A stretch of DNA of 64,000 nucleotides from Planococcus citri (lineage: Eukaryota; Arthropoda; Insecta; Hemiptera; Pseudococcidae), in the NCBI RefSeq assembly GCF_950023065.1, contig NC_088678.1, positions 29,688,580 through 29,752,579 on the forward strand, read 5' to 3'. Below are positions 40,620 to 53,548 of this stretch, piece by piece. The translations under genes and the position numbers were made by a program. The notes under the pieces are model-generated. The model did no database searches, was not told the DNA's origin, and worked only from the letters and a program-made list of their open reading frames with translations. Positions within the stretch are counted from its first letter, which is position 1, and every line of letters starts with the position of its first letter.

Positions 40620-41290
40620 GAGTTTCGTTTTTTCAATTAAGATGTTGCAAAAAAAAAAAAAAAGGTTTTCGACAAAAGCAGTTAGAAAATGTCACTATTT
40701 GACAAAAATTCTAGTTTTTCAACGAAATTGCTAAAAAGTCTCATCTTTTTTCCAAAAATTACCTCAAGTCTCGCTCATTTGCCAGAAAAAGCAAAAGTAC
40801 CAATTTTTTGATAATGATTCTAAAAAGTATATTGCTTCTTTCTGTAGTTGTCAAAAGCTTGTATTTTTGTCAAAAAATCTCGCTTTTCAGCTAAATTGCT
40901 AAAAAGTTTCGTTTTTTGCCAAAAATTGCTAAAAAGCCCAGCCTTTTACTAAAATTATTGCCAAAGTCTCGATTTATGGCTATGCCAAAAATGGACAAAA
41001 GTTTCACATTTTGTCTAAATGACCAACAAGTCTCTTTTTTGCCGAGAATTGCTCGGTCTTTTGCCAAAATTATCGTCAAAGTTTCAATTTATGCAAAAAA
41101 TATCAAAAAGTCTCCTTTATCAAAAATTGCTAACTAAGAATTGTCATATTTTTGCAAAAAAATCCAAATATTCTTATTTTTTGTCCAGAAGTCTCATTTT
41201 TTGCCAAAAATTGTTTTTTTGCCGGAATTTGCAAACTTTTTCACTTTTTTACCTGAAGTTTCCAGAAGTCTCGTTTTTTTAAAAACAAAA
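40620..41290. repeat. Degenerate tandem array of a ~35-50 bp unit
   Basis: The phrase (A)AAAGTCTCGTTTTTTGCC followed by AAAAATTGCTA recurs many times with drift across this interval, for example near 40735, 40900, 41030, 41190 and 41265. The open frames at 40891-41079, 40916-41137 and 41019-41282 on both strands are translations of this array. It is a decayed minisatellite-like tract, not coding. Confidence 0.6.
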
Positions 41291-44200
41291 TCTTGATGGA
41301 AATCGAAAACGTATAATTATCAATTTTTGGGCAATGTTCAAATTTTCCAAGTTTATTGAGTTCTATTATTAGATTTTAATCAAAATCTAGAACACTTATT
41401 TCGATTTGAACTGTTTTGTTATTTTTTTATGCTCAGGTTTTGTCCCTTTTTCGGTTACTTTTTCAAGCTTTTTTGGTTCTTAAAGTTATTTTTTTAGATA
41501 TTTTTCAGTGTGGTGCTTATTATATTTTAGCAGTGGATCATTCTAGACAAATGATGTGAAACAACGATTTGATTAGATATCTGTAGTCAAGAGTTTCATT
41601 CGACTGGACTTTTTTGCAAAATTCCAGAAATGATTCGGACGCAACAGGCTTCACTTTTTATACAAAAATTCCACCGGAATAAAAAATAAACTGTACTGTA
41701 ATTGGCTCCACATATGCGTAGGGTAAAGTGAAAAAAAAACAATTGGAACGGTAGTCGCGCCTGCGATAGACGAAGAAGGATGGGCGGGCGAAAAAAAGAA
41801 AGGGTGCATGTTTGATGTCGCTTTTATTAATACACCAGTAGGTTGGTTGGTTGTCGGCGGCGGTATACGAACAATGTTTAAAAGCGATGATAATGTAAAA
41901 TTTGCAAACAACCGACATGTTTATTTATGCGTTTAAATAAACCATAAGCTAACACGATGAATGGTACTACTACAAAGGGATCCGGAGAATATTAATTTTA
42001 CCCATCGTCCTCTCATCAATAGTCATATCGCGCCGATGATACGTGTGTGTCGTATGTCGTATACCTCATTCGTCGTCATGATTGCGGATCGCAGAACCCT
42101 TAAAGCTCGGAAACAAATTCGCATATTAAAACTTCAACAGCAGCGGCGACTGCAGCACTGACGACAGCCGAGACCCGGTTCGGTGATTTATCATTATTGC
42201 AAGAAGAATTTTCACTCACCTCTGATGATTCTGAAACCTGTGGTTGTTGTGTACCATACTCTCTTTTCTCCGCTTTCGGATGAAAATATCTATGAAACGT
42301 TAATGTTTACTTTGGCCACATCGCATACAGATCCAAAGCTCGCTTCGACGTTCGTCGTTCGCCTCGCCCCCTCGCCCTGTGTGTATGTAATTAATAATCT
42401 AACGTACTGTATAAGCTCGATGTGTATTATACTATACATATACAGAAGAAGAGCATGATGCTGAGGCAAAGGTGATATATTTTACGAAGCACTGAACCGC
42501 GCATTTCCCGCTTTATTAACAACAATCGTTTGTTCGCCTCGCGTTTATTGCATTGTTTCCATTTCTCGTTTGCGGACAGATTAGTGGGTGCTATTGTTTT
42601 TCTTGAACTCACTCCAATCCTGTAAATAACTTCATCATCCTACCAACGAGTGCCATTATACTGCTTTTTATCTTTCACGAGATTTGTTACACTTTTGTAT
42701 ATACCTTTCCGCTGTTTTATTACCTTCCAAAAGAATAATATATTTTTTTCATTCGAGGGATTATAGGCGCGCGAATGTACGATATTTATCAGCGGATGGG
42801 TCATCGATTTGGCATCGAGTATACGCAACGGTTCGAGACTGGATACTCAACAGTCCCTCTAGATGACTTCCTTTAACCTGCTGCGTGCTGCTTGCTGCAT
42901 GCTGTGTTCTTCCTGATCATATAGAATGCACTTCCTCACATCTCCTCTCCATGGCTGGTTCACGCAATACGTTTACATTGTTTTATAGGTATTTCGATTA
43001 TTTATCGGACGAATCCGAATTACGTGTTCGCTGCCAAAATTAACATTCTTACGTTGAATAGAATAGAATAGAATAGAATGAGTGACATTTTTGTTTAATT
43101 ACTTTTCAAATGAAACTGAAACGCTTCATTTATCTTTTTAAAGACCCATTTTTATTGGGGGGGGGGGGGGAGGGAGGGGAAGAGAGAGATAGGAAAATAG
43201 TGCTCGAATTGATGAGCCAAAAATTTAAAATGGTCCAGTATTAGCTAAGTTATTAAGTATAAGTGATGTAAAAAGAAAGAATTTATCAATGTCCTTCTCG
43301 TCCGCTTCCCCCTTTCATGCTTTCGAACATGTGTTTCTATTCTTTCGAAAACTGCTGGTGAATTTTTACTCGAGTTTGTGGTGATCAATTTTTCCTTTTT
43401 TTCAAAAGTTGAGGGAGTGGTGGTTCAGATTGTGTGCCGGCCTCGAAACGTGATGAAAACTAGACAGCTAAGCAAAGCTTTGAAATTCTAAAAAAATGTT
43501 TCGAATTGATTGCCCAGGTCTGAAGAAAATGTGCAAAATTGTGAAAAAAAAGTATCGAAATTGAATGAAGTGGTGAAAAAGTTACCTAAAAAATAATAAA
43601 AACTGTTAAATTATCAAATTGTCATAAACTCTGAAAATGTGAAAAATCCGTATGTTATGGAATTTTTTTCAGTGATCAGCGCGAAAAATTCTCTAAAAAT
43701 CATCCAAAAGTGAAAATTTGGTCATCCAAAAGTCATCTAAAGGTCATTATTTTTTCTCTTTTCAATTTAGTATGTAGTCACTTTGGGTCCTTTCCCTCTT
43801 CCTCTTCTTTTGCTTTTCGGAGTTCAAGTTTGTTTAATAGAAAATTTGAATATTTTTCAATTTTTTGTCTTGAGATGTACGTACCTACCTACCAAAAAAT
43901 TGGAAAAATGTCAACTTTAATTTTTTGACTTTTCTGATGCATCATGAGCAATTTTTTTTACTTCTACAGGAACTATAAGGAAATCTAGAAGTCCTGCTTA
44001 TTCCTTATGTGTCCTGCTATTATACTTTTACATCAATTTTTGACCAAAATTACTGAAAATTCTTGCTTTTATCTATTTTTGACTAAAGCTTTAAAATATT
44101 ATAAGTTTTATGTTCTCTTTTTAGAATTTTGAAATTACTACATATTTTTTTTCAGTTCTATGAAAAATTACAAAATTATAAATCTTATCTCTCCTCCACC

Positions 44201-44490
44201 TCCTCCTCCGCCAAAAAAACAAACATTGAAAATCCTTCTTTGAAAAATGTCCTAAAAACTTATTAGCACTTTCCACCTCACTCTTCCTCCCCTCCCCTCC
44301 CCAAAAAAATTTGAACGATGTTTGTTGATTTTTAGATCCTCTTTCTTCATTTCTTATTCATTTTCTTGGTAAGTATAACCTCTTTAGAAAACGAGGGCTG
44401 AATTCATGGCAAAAAATACACTTTGAATTGTGCATTTGATTACTTCAAAATCAGCCGTCTGTAAATTTGTGTCATGTAAGCTTTTAATTT
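41291..44490. other. No gene seen
   Basis: Contains a CG-richer patch at 41990-42180, a GAATA microsatellite at 43056-43080 and a G13 run at ~43157-43170. A minus-strand donor-like CAGAG|GTGAGT ends at 42220, but no exon could be defined. Open frames on both strands at 41651-41918 overlap in two frames and look random. Confidence 0.4.
43056..43080. repeat. (GAATA)5 microsatellite
   Basis: Four perfect GAATA units and one GAATG. Confidence 0.9.
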
Positions 44491-44694
44491 AAGCTATGAT
44501 TATACTGAACTTAGTCATAAACTTAACCGTTAACTTATCCACATATCAACACAAATTTTGGATAGCCAACAATTTTTATTCGAATTTAAACCGAGTTTTA
44601 TGTTGAACTGAGTTCAAATATGCATTCTGCAACTGGCCCTCAGTGTTAAATATGAGGAATAAGTTTATGGCTAAGTTCAGTATAATCATAGCTT
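44491..44694. mobile_element. MITE, 204 bp, with near-perfect terminal inverted repeats
   Basis: AAGCTATGATTATACTGAAC at the left end is mirrored exactly at 44675-44694. The match covers 24 bp perfectly and about 36 bp with one or two changes (through CATAAACTTA). The interior is AT-rich and non-coding. No clear target-site duplication was found. It is probably a non-autonomous DNA transposon copy. Confidence 0.75.
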
Positions 44695-47600
44695 GAGGGA
44701 GCATATTTCGGGATATAATTGAACGAAAATTATTTCGTTGCGTGATTATACTCAAGGAATTTTTCTGGAAAAAATAAGATGGACAAATAATTTCTACCTG
44801 AAAATTTTGAATTTCTCCAAAAGTTTGAATTTCAACGAATAGTTTTGTCTCCAGAACAGTGGCTGCGGAGTGAGGGATATAAGCACTTTCCCTGTTAGCA
44901 GGCTGGAACGAAATGGGGAAATTCAGAGGGCCTGCAATAAAATGATTTCATGAAATCTTTCAGGTGTAAATAATTTAAAGTTTACGCATACCTATGTATA
45001 TGTCTCAATCATGATTGAAACGAAACCCCCAAAAATTCAAACTCGCATTTAACGAGTAATACAGGAAGTTTTGTAGGGCCTTGATGGGGCTATGTGTTAA
45101 TATTTTTTAAAAATGTCCTTTTACGATCTGATGATAACATTTTGACACTTTTTATTATGTACATATTTGGTTTAGGCGACAATGACAATCGCATCATGTC
45201 CCTTGTGGTGTCATTCAGTTACATGAGACAAGTGATGAAAGAGGAGAAAAAGATGTTAGTGCGTGATCAATTGACCGCATTGAGAATTCACTATACCTTC
45301 GGTAAATCCGAGCACCATTTTAAGGAATAAACCGACGTATAAATCGTTTCATTTATGTGTACGTGCAATGTTCGACGCTCTGCAGGAAAAAAGTGCAATT
45401 TTGAAAGTGCAAAAACAGCCGTCTCGGTCTCTGTCTCGAATATACGAGTAAATCGAGCGAACAGTCTGGTCAAAGTGATAAAGTATTAATTTTTCATTGT
45501 CCGACGTAATCCATCAAGGATAACGATTACCCTCGGCCATACAACTTTTCCCTATAAGTAGCATTCCATGGCTCATCCTTTTATTCTTTTCCTCGAATCG
45601 GGTATTTTTTTTCCACTTCCACTATCCATACTCGTACATGCGGTAGCGTGTGTTTTTATTTTTTTGTATGCTCGTTGGTTCTTTTTTTCGAGACGTCTTT
45701 TATTCTTGCGACGACAATCGAAAAAGAGTTCAAGAATGACAAATCGCTTAGTAAACGCTCCATTGAAAGCGGAATAATTGACTATCGATAACAAATTGTC
45801 GTATAGAACAGCGGCCTCTTCATTGATATCGTGCTATTTGGGATTTATCCCTTGACTTCACATACTCCGTTAACTTCAAATGACATTTAAAACTTCCTGC
45901 CTCCTTTTCATTCAAACAAACAGATAAAAAGCCGCAAAGTAAACCGTCGCTTGGTTTGTGTATTTACATTTTTGTAAAATAATGTTTTCCTTTTATTGTG
46001 GCACACGCACGCGTGTGTGTTTTTGGTTTCCTCTTCTCTTGTTTTTTTTTTTGCGATTTTCAGAAAGGTTTTTTCCCCGAACGATGTGTAGTGAGTCGTG
46101 TTGTTTGAACTTTTGATGACATTGTAAATTCTAAATCGACGTGGTGTATTGGATGATTTGTTGTGTAAGTCGTGGAGCTTTGAGGAAATTAATTATGTCT
46201 CGATCGACCTCGAAGTGATTTTCTCCTCCCCCCTCTTTTTTTTTACGTAGTTCGAACTCCTTCTTACGATGAAGAAAAATATCTAGGTAGATGTTTGAAT
46301 GTATAGGTATGGCAAATTCTCATATGGTTGTAATAATTGTGAGTGATTCATCATGTGGCTTATTCGAGCTTGTTAATTTGCATTTGTCGTTTTGACCCCC
46401 TCTACCTCTCCTACGTCTAATTTCGGTCGGTAGTATCGCAGGATTAGGAGAGCGAAACGACGTTTTTATTTACGAGCTAAAAAAAACAGTAAGTAAGCAT
46501 CAAACGAATACGGTATTGTTATTGCAGTCTAAAAATATGTCCCGTGAAGTCATTCTTTTATCTCGCTCATTTTTTGGAGGTGTAGATGGATTAATCGAGG
46601 GGTGCGATCATCGCTGCTGCACATCGTGTGACATATCGGCGTCAGCGCGATAACCATTGTAAATGTCATCCATAAAAGAAATTTTTACTATATTGCGATA
46701 AAACCAGAGCCAAACATCGTTCGTTTTAAATTATCATTGTACTCGTACCTTTGGTTTCAAAATTTTAATTTTATATTTTACTTACATACTATTTTATGTT
46801 TGTAAAAACTATAAATGGAGAATCGAAAGAGACGAGCTTTGAGGATTTATTATTGGTATTTTTTCAACATAGTGATATTCAAATGATTTATGCTCGTGTA
46901 AAAGTGAATTGTAATTGATTATCTTTGTCATTTTTATGTGCAGGTAGTCGTCGAAATGATCTGTTGTAGACCTGAGATTTGGCTTCCACGTGGAATATTA
47001 CTCTATACATATGTAATTGGAGCAAAAGGTAAATATGAGAATCACAAATCAATTTTTAACTTGGCTCGGTTGTTTGGAAAAATATTCTTATGCAGTGAAT
47101 GCACCAGTAGACTTGAACACATCAGAGGGAATTATTATTTTACAGTTCAATTTATTAAAAATCGAAAACACGAAAAAATGAATCAAATTTTTCATCATTA
47201 TAAATCAATTTCAGCCAAAAACTAAAGAGTCATGCCAAAAAACCACGAAAAAATTGTGAAGCATAAAAATTCCCCACTAAGGAGGGAGATAGTTTTTTTC
47301 CTGTGAGGCATTATTTTCAATATGATGGTTCTTCAGAACTTCACGCCTCACAAACAGAACCCTCAAAACTTCAAAAGCAACGTGGTATCGAAGAAAACCA
47401 CACTGAAAGTGTACAATGACCTCCCTCTCTGCTCCACTTCCTGGACTGTGCCATAGATGACATAAATGAATGTGAGATATGAGTTCTGAAAAGGTCTGGC
47501 AAGAATAGAATAGCATCGATAAAGCTGAGTGAAATTATGGTCAGGTAATGTTAGGTCAGAGAAAGAACGTCGAACCTAACCTAACCGAAAGATTATTAGA

Positions 47601-49316
47601 AAGTCAGAGCTTTAATACGATAAAATTTGGTGAGTTTTTTTCTATTTTTCTCAATTTTTTGAAATTGGAAATAATGAACAAAAAATCGAACCACTGTATT
47701 CTAAAATGTTTCTTTAGTTTCAGAATTGATATATTTCGATGATTTGATATAAGATATGATCGTCGTCGTCGTCGTATAATATTAATATGAAATATAAGAT
47801 GAGAAAAAAATATTTTCAAAGAACCAGTTTACTGTAAAATTAGTGGTTTGCACATTTTCAACCGCTTAGTGTAGAACCCTTGAACTGATCTTGGGTTTTT
47901 ATGGTAATGGCGTAGATAGGTCGACGCAGAATTTCGAGTGCCACGTTTTGGAAATTCGGCCATTTTTTCGAAAACAGATTAGAAGAAAATGCTACAATTT
48001 TTTCGATAATATGCACCTCTCTGAATTTTTTCTGTTAAACCTTCTAAAATTTACCATTAGGTATTATAACTTGAAAAATCTTGGAAATATTTTTGAACGA
48101 ACTGGTGCCAATTTTTGACCATTAGTGTTAATTTCAAAAAAATCGAAAAAAAGTCGCGAGTTTTCGGCATTTTTTCTCGATTTGTTGAAACTAGCAATAG
48201 TGGTCAGTTCAAAAATATTTCCCCAGTTTCATTCAGGAATGATATTTTGTCTTGATTAATGCTCAATATTTGCGAGGAAAAAATGTTCAAAACACGAATT
48301 TACCAAAAATCAGCGATTTGCAAATTTTCAATCGCTCTTTCTGGAAACAGGTTGGGTAGGTGCTGGAGTGAAAACCATTTTTGACGGCCCACAGGTGGGT
48401 TTGATGTAGGTGTTTGTCGGACGATGAAAATACGATCGAGTAGATACTTACACCTACTTATATTTTATCATCAGAAGGTATTCCAGAAAATGAAATTCTC
48501 GCTCTGACTATCTGTTCGTTATTTTTGTATACGTTTTTCTTATCACCATTTACTCAGAATTTGACACAATTTCGAAAAATAGTTTGATCGTGATAAATTT
48601 AGGTTCACTGGGTAATTTTCAGTACCTATTTGAATGAATGAGATAGGTTTAATTACGATCATCGAATGTGATTGAAAAAAATTACTGAATTATCATATAC
48701 GTCACGTTTTTTCTATACGCTAAATGTTTTTGATACAGTGATCAAACTTATCTGTGCGTAAGCGTATGATGACAGTAATTTTGGAGTATTCATGATTGCG
48801 AGAAATCCACTTACGATAGATAGGATATGTAGGTTAGATGACGAACAGGAAGGAGGGGGTGTGATCTCCGTGATTATTTTCGTATATGATTTTTCATTAG
48901 GCTGTATGCTGTGATCAATTTCAGGCCAGATGTTTTCAATTCAAAATATTCGTCAAATAGGGCCATCTTTAATCATTAAAATATATCAACTTTGATTTGA
49001 CTCAGTTCATTTAGAATTTAGAAATGAAAGAAAAAAATTCACTAGCAATCAATAATTTTTTAGAATACCTAGCATTTAATTAATTTACTCAGATTAGTTC
49101 TACAAGGAAAAATAATCAACTGCAAATATCAATAACGTGTAAAACATTAGGTATAGAAGAAATTAATCATAATTTGACCGATAAAATGATAGGAATACGT
49201 GGTCTTACGTGTACCTAGTTTGAATGATTCGATTATCATATTCTAGTCTAAAATTCTACCGGCTTCCTATATGCAGGAGCCATTTTTTCTCTTTCGAGGA
49301 ATCTTGGTGTATTACA
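44695..49316. other. No gene seen
   Basis: AT-rich. It includes a short (CGT)4 at 47761-47772 and two to three CCTAA units at 47573-47584. Overlapping open frames near 45568-45794 and 47277-47819 have no recognisable domain. Confidence 0.4.
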
Positions 49317-49387
49317 CAACAAGTACAACAAGTACATTGCAATATACTACTTCATTACAATGTACATAAGTACTGGTTGTACTTGTA
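49317..49387. repeat. Compact hairpin, possible small RNA precursor
   Basis: ACAAGTACAACAAGTACATT on the left pairs with the right arm ATGTACATAAGTACTGGTTG and the bases after it, leaving a ~10 nt loop and a small bulge. The size, about 70 nt, suits a microRNA precursor, but the arms are AT-rich and match no conserved microRNA I recall. Confidence 0.25.
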
Positions 49388-50840
49388 GGAGTGGTCACAG
49401 AGCTACATTATTATTTGTACGATGGCGTTCGTCATCAATTCTTGTAAGACGACTATGACAAATTTCATTCCATCATTATATTCATTACGCGTGTTTACGC
49501 GGTCGTTTTTCGTACAATAAGCCAACAAATTAGCGAGTATTCAAAAAGTGTTCTTTTACATGGCTATAATGCCTATATCATGGTACTATAGTTCGCTCAG
49601 TGTGCGGTGTTTTTAAAAACAAAGCTTCTTTGTCATGTGCAATATGTATTTGTCTATAATATACAGTATAGTGATGCGTTCAAGGTGCCAAGGAAATGGA
49701 AATGGTTGCGGTGTTGAATGTTGAAGTGAGGGAGAGAGACTTGGAAGACAGCACGCGAAGACGAAGGATTCACTATTGTGAAATAAAAACTTGAAAAGTG
49801 TACATGTGTTCGCCATTTATGAGGCGTTTTAATGCATCGAAAACCACGTACCATACCTACGTACGTACAATTGTGCTATAGTCGTATTTCAAAACATCGT
49901 TATGTACGTATAAAGTCTTCGTCTTCGGTGCTTTTTTTTTCTTCTTTTTTTTTACACAAATACAAAAATACGTTAATTAAAAAAGAAAAAAGAAGAGAAA
50001 AATCTATGCGATGCAATACGTATAGTGTTCGGTTACCATGCACGTAGGTCTCTAGGTACGTACATAGGGTACATAGTATGTATACTTGGTCGCAGTTCAT
50101 CTATCACGAAGATCCTATAGAGAGTTAAATACGTACGCAGCTTCACTGGTGGCAATTTCGAAAACGTTATAGCGTTGTTAATTACAAAAATGAGAAATAA
50201 AACGGGCGAAAAAAAAGTAGTAGTCGAATAAATCAGATAAGAGTCTTACGGGACGTTATTAAACTAATACGCCGATGACGATGACGAGGCGCGATTATCA
50301 TATTTAAAACCTCGAGAACCGACAACTCGTAAAAACTTTTTTTATATCTTTGTTTCCTTGATGGTGTATTCATTTACGACCAGCTGAAAAGTGTAGACAT
50401 TGTAGCTATTTTTAATTCCTCTATAGTTGATTACTTATGAGCGCGTTTAACCGCCTTTTGAAGTTTTTAATTTCGAAAAATAAAAGTATTATTTGGAAGT
50501 ATACACATTGTTGTGTGCGATTTACAATGCCCCTTACGTTGGTGGTCAGGTATTTTATGCTGTTTGAAGTGGGTATTGTGTAGAGTCAGGGAAGGAAAAA
50601 GTTCGAAAATTTGAATTTTTTTACGGCATAGCCAATTTGACATGAGTTATTTTAACGATGAAATGGCGAGAAAATTGTAAAAAAAAAAAAATCTGCAAAA
50701 AATATTGATGAAATTGTTTTCATAATGAAGAAAAATTTCAAAAATTTGTATACCTATAATTGGAAATTTATAGACGTTTTCAAACTGACATTTTTTCAAA
50801 ATAAATATGGACTATATCTCATATTTTGAAGAATAATATA
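49388..50840. other. No gene seen
   Basis: AT-rich with clustered GTACGTA words. Open frames at 49613-49854 and 49832-50100 overlap on both strands and are not supported. Confidence 0.4.
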
Positions 50841-51332
50841 AAGGCTATAGGTGGATAAGTATGGTGAATTTGCCCCCGAGAGCTTCAGGGTTGATATTTG
50901 CATGGAAGGTTGGTACCCTTGAGCACCTTCCGTCACGAAAGTTTCAGACCCCCAGGACCCCCCGTTTTTGAGAAACCCCCCCTTTTCTAAAATTACAATA
51001 AAAAAATTTTTCTCAGCCCCATGTGAACCGATTTTTTTAATTTTTTGGTATGTTGTAAACATCCATAAGAGGCATCCCCACAAAAAATTTCAACCCCCTC
51101 CCCCCATATTTTCCTCTCAAAATGGCGTTTTTTAGTTTTGTTTGCCCGTTTTAGCAATGATCATGATTCGGCACAAAAATGCGAATAGCATTTTTAAATG
51201 TATTTTTGACTCCTACAAAACATATATTTTTTTCAAAAAAAAATTTTTGGTGGGCCGTGGTCAAAAATTGAAAAAACCAACAGAGGGGGTTAAAAATGGA
51301 TTCTGGTGAAAATCATTGTTTTTGGTAAACAA

Positions 51333-51976
51333 GGTGTCGTTTCCATATGAATCGAACCCCCCGAACACGAATATGACGCCCAATCTTATGCTACCCTCAT
51401 CCACACCCCTCTAGCGCCTCTGCCCCCTTCTCAATTTTTACTATATCAAAAGTTCAGCTATTTTCGTAATATTGGTGTCGTTTCCATATGGATCGAACCC
51501 CCCGAACACGAATATGACGTCCAATTTTACGCTACCCTCATCCACACCCCTCCAGTGCCTTAGCCCCCACCTCAATTCCTACTATATTAAATATTGAGCT
51601 ATTTTCATAATGTTGGTATCGTTTCCATATGAATCGAACCCTCCGAACACGAATATGAATTCCAATTTTTTGCTACCCTCATCCACACCCCTCCCCAGTG
51701 CGTCTGCCCCCAACTCAATTTTCACTATATTGAAAGTTCAGATATTTTCGTAATGTTGGTATTGGTTCCATATGAGTCGAACACTCCGAACACGAATATG
51801 ACGTCCAATTTTATGCTATTCTCATCCACACCCCTCGAGTACCTCTGCTCCAACTCAATTTTCACTATATATTGAAAGTTCAGATATTTTCAAAATGTTG
51901 GTGTCGTTTCCATATGAATCTAACACCCCGAATACGAATATGAAGTCCAATTTTATGCTAACCTCAACCACAACCC
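51333..51976. repeat. Tandem array in left foldback arm, five ~141-143 bp units
   Basis: Units begin GGTGTCGTTTCCATATG or close variants at 51333, 51474, 51615, 51758 and 51900. Each carries GAACACGAATATGA, CTCATCCACACCCCTC and TCAATTTTTACTATAT in order. Divergence between units is visible. Confidence 0.85.
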
Positions 51977-52246
51977 TATACAATGCCTCCGCCCCCACCT
52001 AAACCATAAATGTTTTCACCAACTCTGATCAATCTTCTACAAATAATTACTCGGGTTGTTATTACTTTTAAAAGTATGTTTCACGAAGGTTGAAAACTCG
52101 TAAAACAATGACCATCGCAAGGTTCAAACTTTAACATTCAAGTTTCGAGGTTTCCATTCGTGCCAAAATGACACCCAGCATTATGAAAATAGGTTTAGCA
52201 TTTCAAATAATAAAAATTGTAGAGCTGGCTGTAGCCTGAAAGGCGA

Positions 52247-52890
52247 TGGATGAGAGTAGAGCTAAATTGGACTTCATATTCGTGTTCGGGGTGTTAGATT
52301 CATATGGAAACGACACCAACATTTTGAAAATATCTGAACTTTCAATATATAGTGAAAATTGAGTTGGAGCAGAGGCACTCGAGGGGTGTGGATGAGAGTA
52401 GCATAAAATTGGACGTCATATTCGTGTTCGGAGTGTTCGACTCATATGGAACCAATACCAACATTACGAAAATATCTGAACTTTCAATATAGTGAAAATT
52501 GAGTTGGGGGCAGACGCACTGGGGAGGGGTGTGGATGAGGGTAGCAAAAAATTGGAATTCATATTCGTGTTCGGAGGGTTCGATTCATATGGAAACGATA
52601 CCAACATTATGAAAATAGCTCAATATTTAATATAGTAGGAATTGAGGTGGGGGCTAAGGCACTGGAGGGGTGTGGATGAGGGTAGCGTAAAATTGGACGT
52701 CATATTCGTGTTCGGGGGGTTCGATCCATATGGAAACGACACCAATATTACGAAAATAGCTGAACTTTTGATATAGTAAAAATTGAGAAGGGGGCAGAGG
52801 CGCTAGAGGGGTGTGGATGAGGGTAGCATAAGATTGGGCGTCATATTCGTGTTCGGGGGGTTCGATTCATATGGAAACGACACCTTGTTT
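52247..52890. repeat. Tandem array in right foldback arm, mirror of the left
   Basis: The same units are present in reverse complement. The unit order and unit-specific variants are mirrored, showing that the array existed before the arm was copied. Confidence 0.8.
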
Positions 52891-53548
52891 ACCAAAAACA
52901 ATGATTTACACCAGAATCCATTTTTAACCCCCTCTGTTGGTTTTTTCAATTTTTGACCACGGCCCACCAAAAATTTTTTTTTGAAAAAAATATATGTTTT
53001 GTAGGAGTCAAAAATACATTTAAAAATGCTATTCGCATTTTTGTGCCGAATCATGATCATTGCTAAAACGGGCAAACAAAACTAAAAAACGCCATTTTGA
53101 GAGGAAAATATGGGGGGAGGGGGTTGAAATTTTTTGTGGGGATGCCTCTTATGGATGTTTACAACATACCAAAAAATTAAAAAAATCGGTTCACATGGGG
53201 CTGAGAAAAAATTTTTTATTGTAATTTTAGAAAAGGGGGGGTTTCTCAAAAACGGGGGGTCCTGGGGGTCTGAAACTTTCGTGACGGAAGGTGCTCAAGG
53301 GTACCAACCTTCCACGCAAATATCAACCCTGAAGCTCTCGGGGGCAAATTCACCATACTTATCCACCTATAGCCTTTCCAGCAACTTTCTGGGAAATTTC
53401 CGCAAGTTTCCAAAACATAAATTTCTGGAAATTTATCATCCCTAATTTTATTGCTATTTTTCATAAAGTGTTTAATTTTATTCAGCTTGATACGTTTATT
53501 TTGGATTCGGTTAAATAGGTTAGTTTTCAAAAAAAATTGGTGGAATTT

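Larger units (their letters stand above)
50841..53376. mobile_element. Large foldback element with internal tandem repeats
   Basis: The arms 50841-51976 and 52247-53376 are nearly identical reverse complements, ending in AAGGCTATAGG and its complement, around a ~270 bp unique loop. The outer third of each arm contains a 95-103 codon open frame (50796-51083 minus, 53134-53445 plus) that is the same sequence read twice, so it is repeat sequence rather than two genes. The inner part of each arm is a tandem array (next entries). No transposase is encoded and no target-site duplication was found. The arms are more alike than the repeats within an arm, which suggests recent formation or exchange between arms. 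Confidence 0.8.

Noticed and set aside
47573..47584. CCTAACCTAACC, resembling the insect telomere repeat
   Set aside because: Only two to three units, not enough to indicate a telomere or an interstitial array.
50796..51083. 95-codon frame beginning MWGCLLWMF, repeated at 53134-53445
   Set aside because: The two are mirror copies in the arms of the foldback element and translate non-coding repeat. There is no evidence of a conserved protein.
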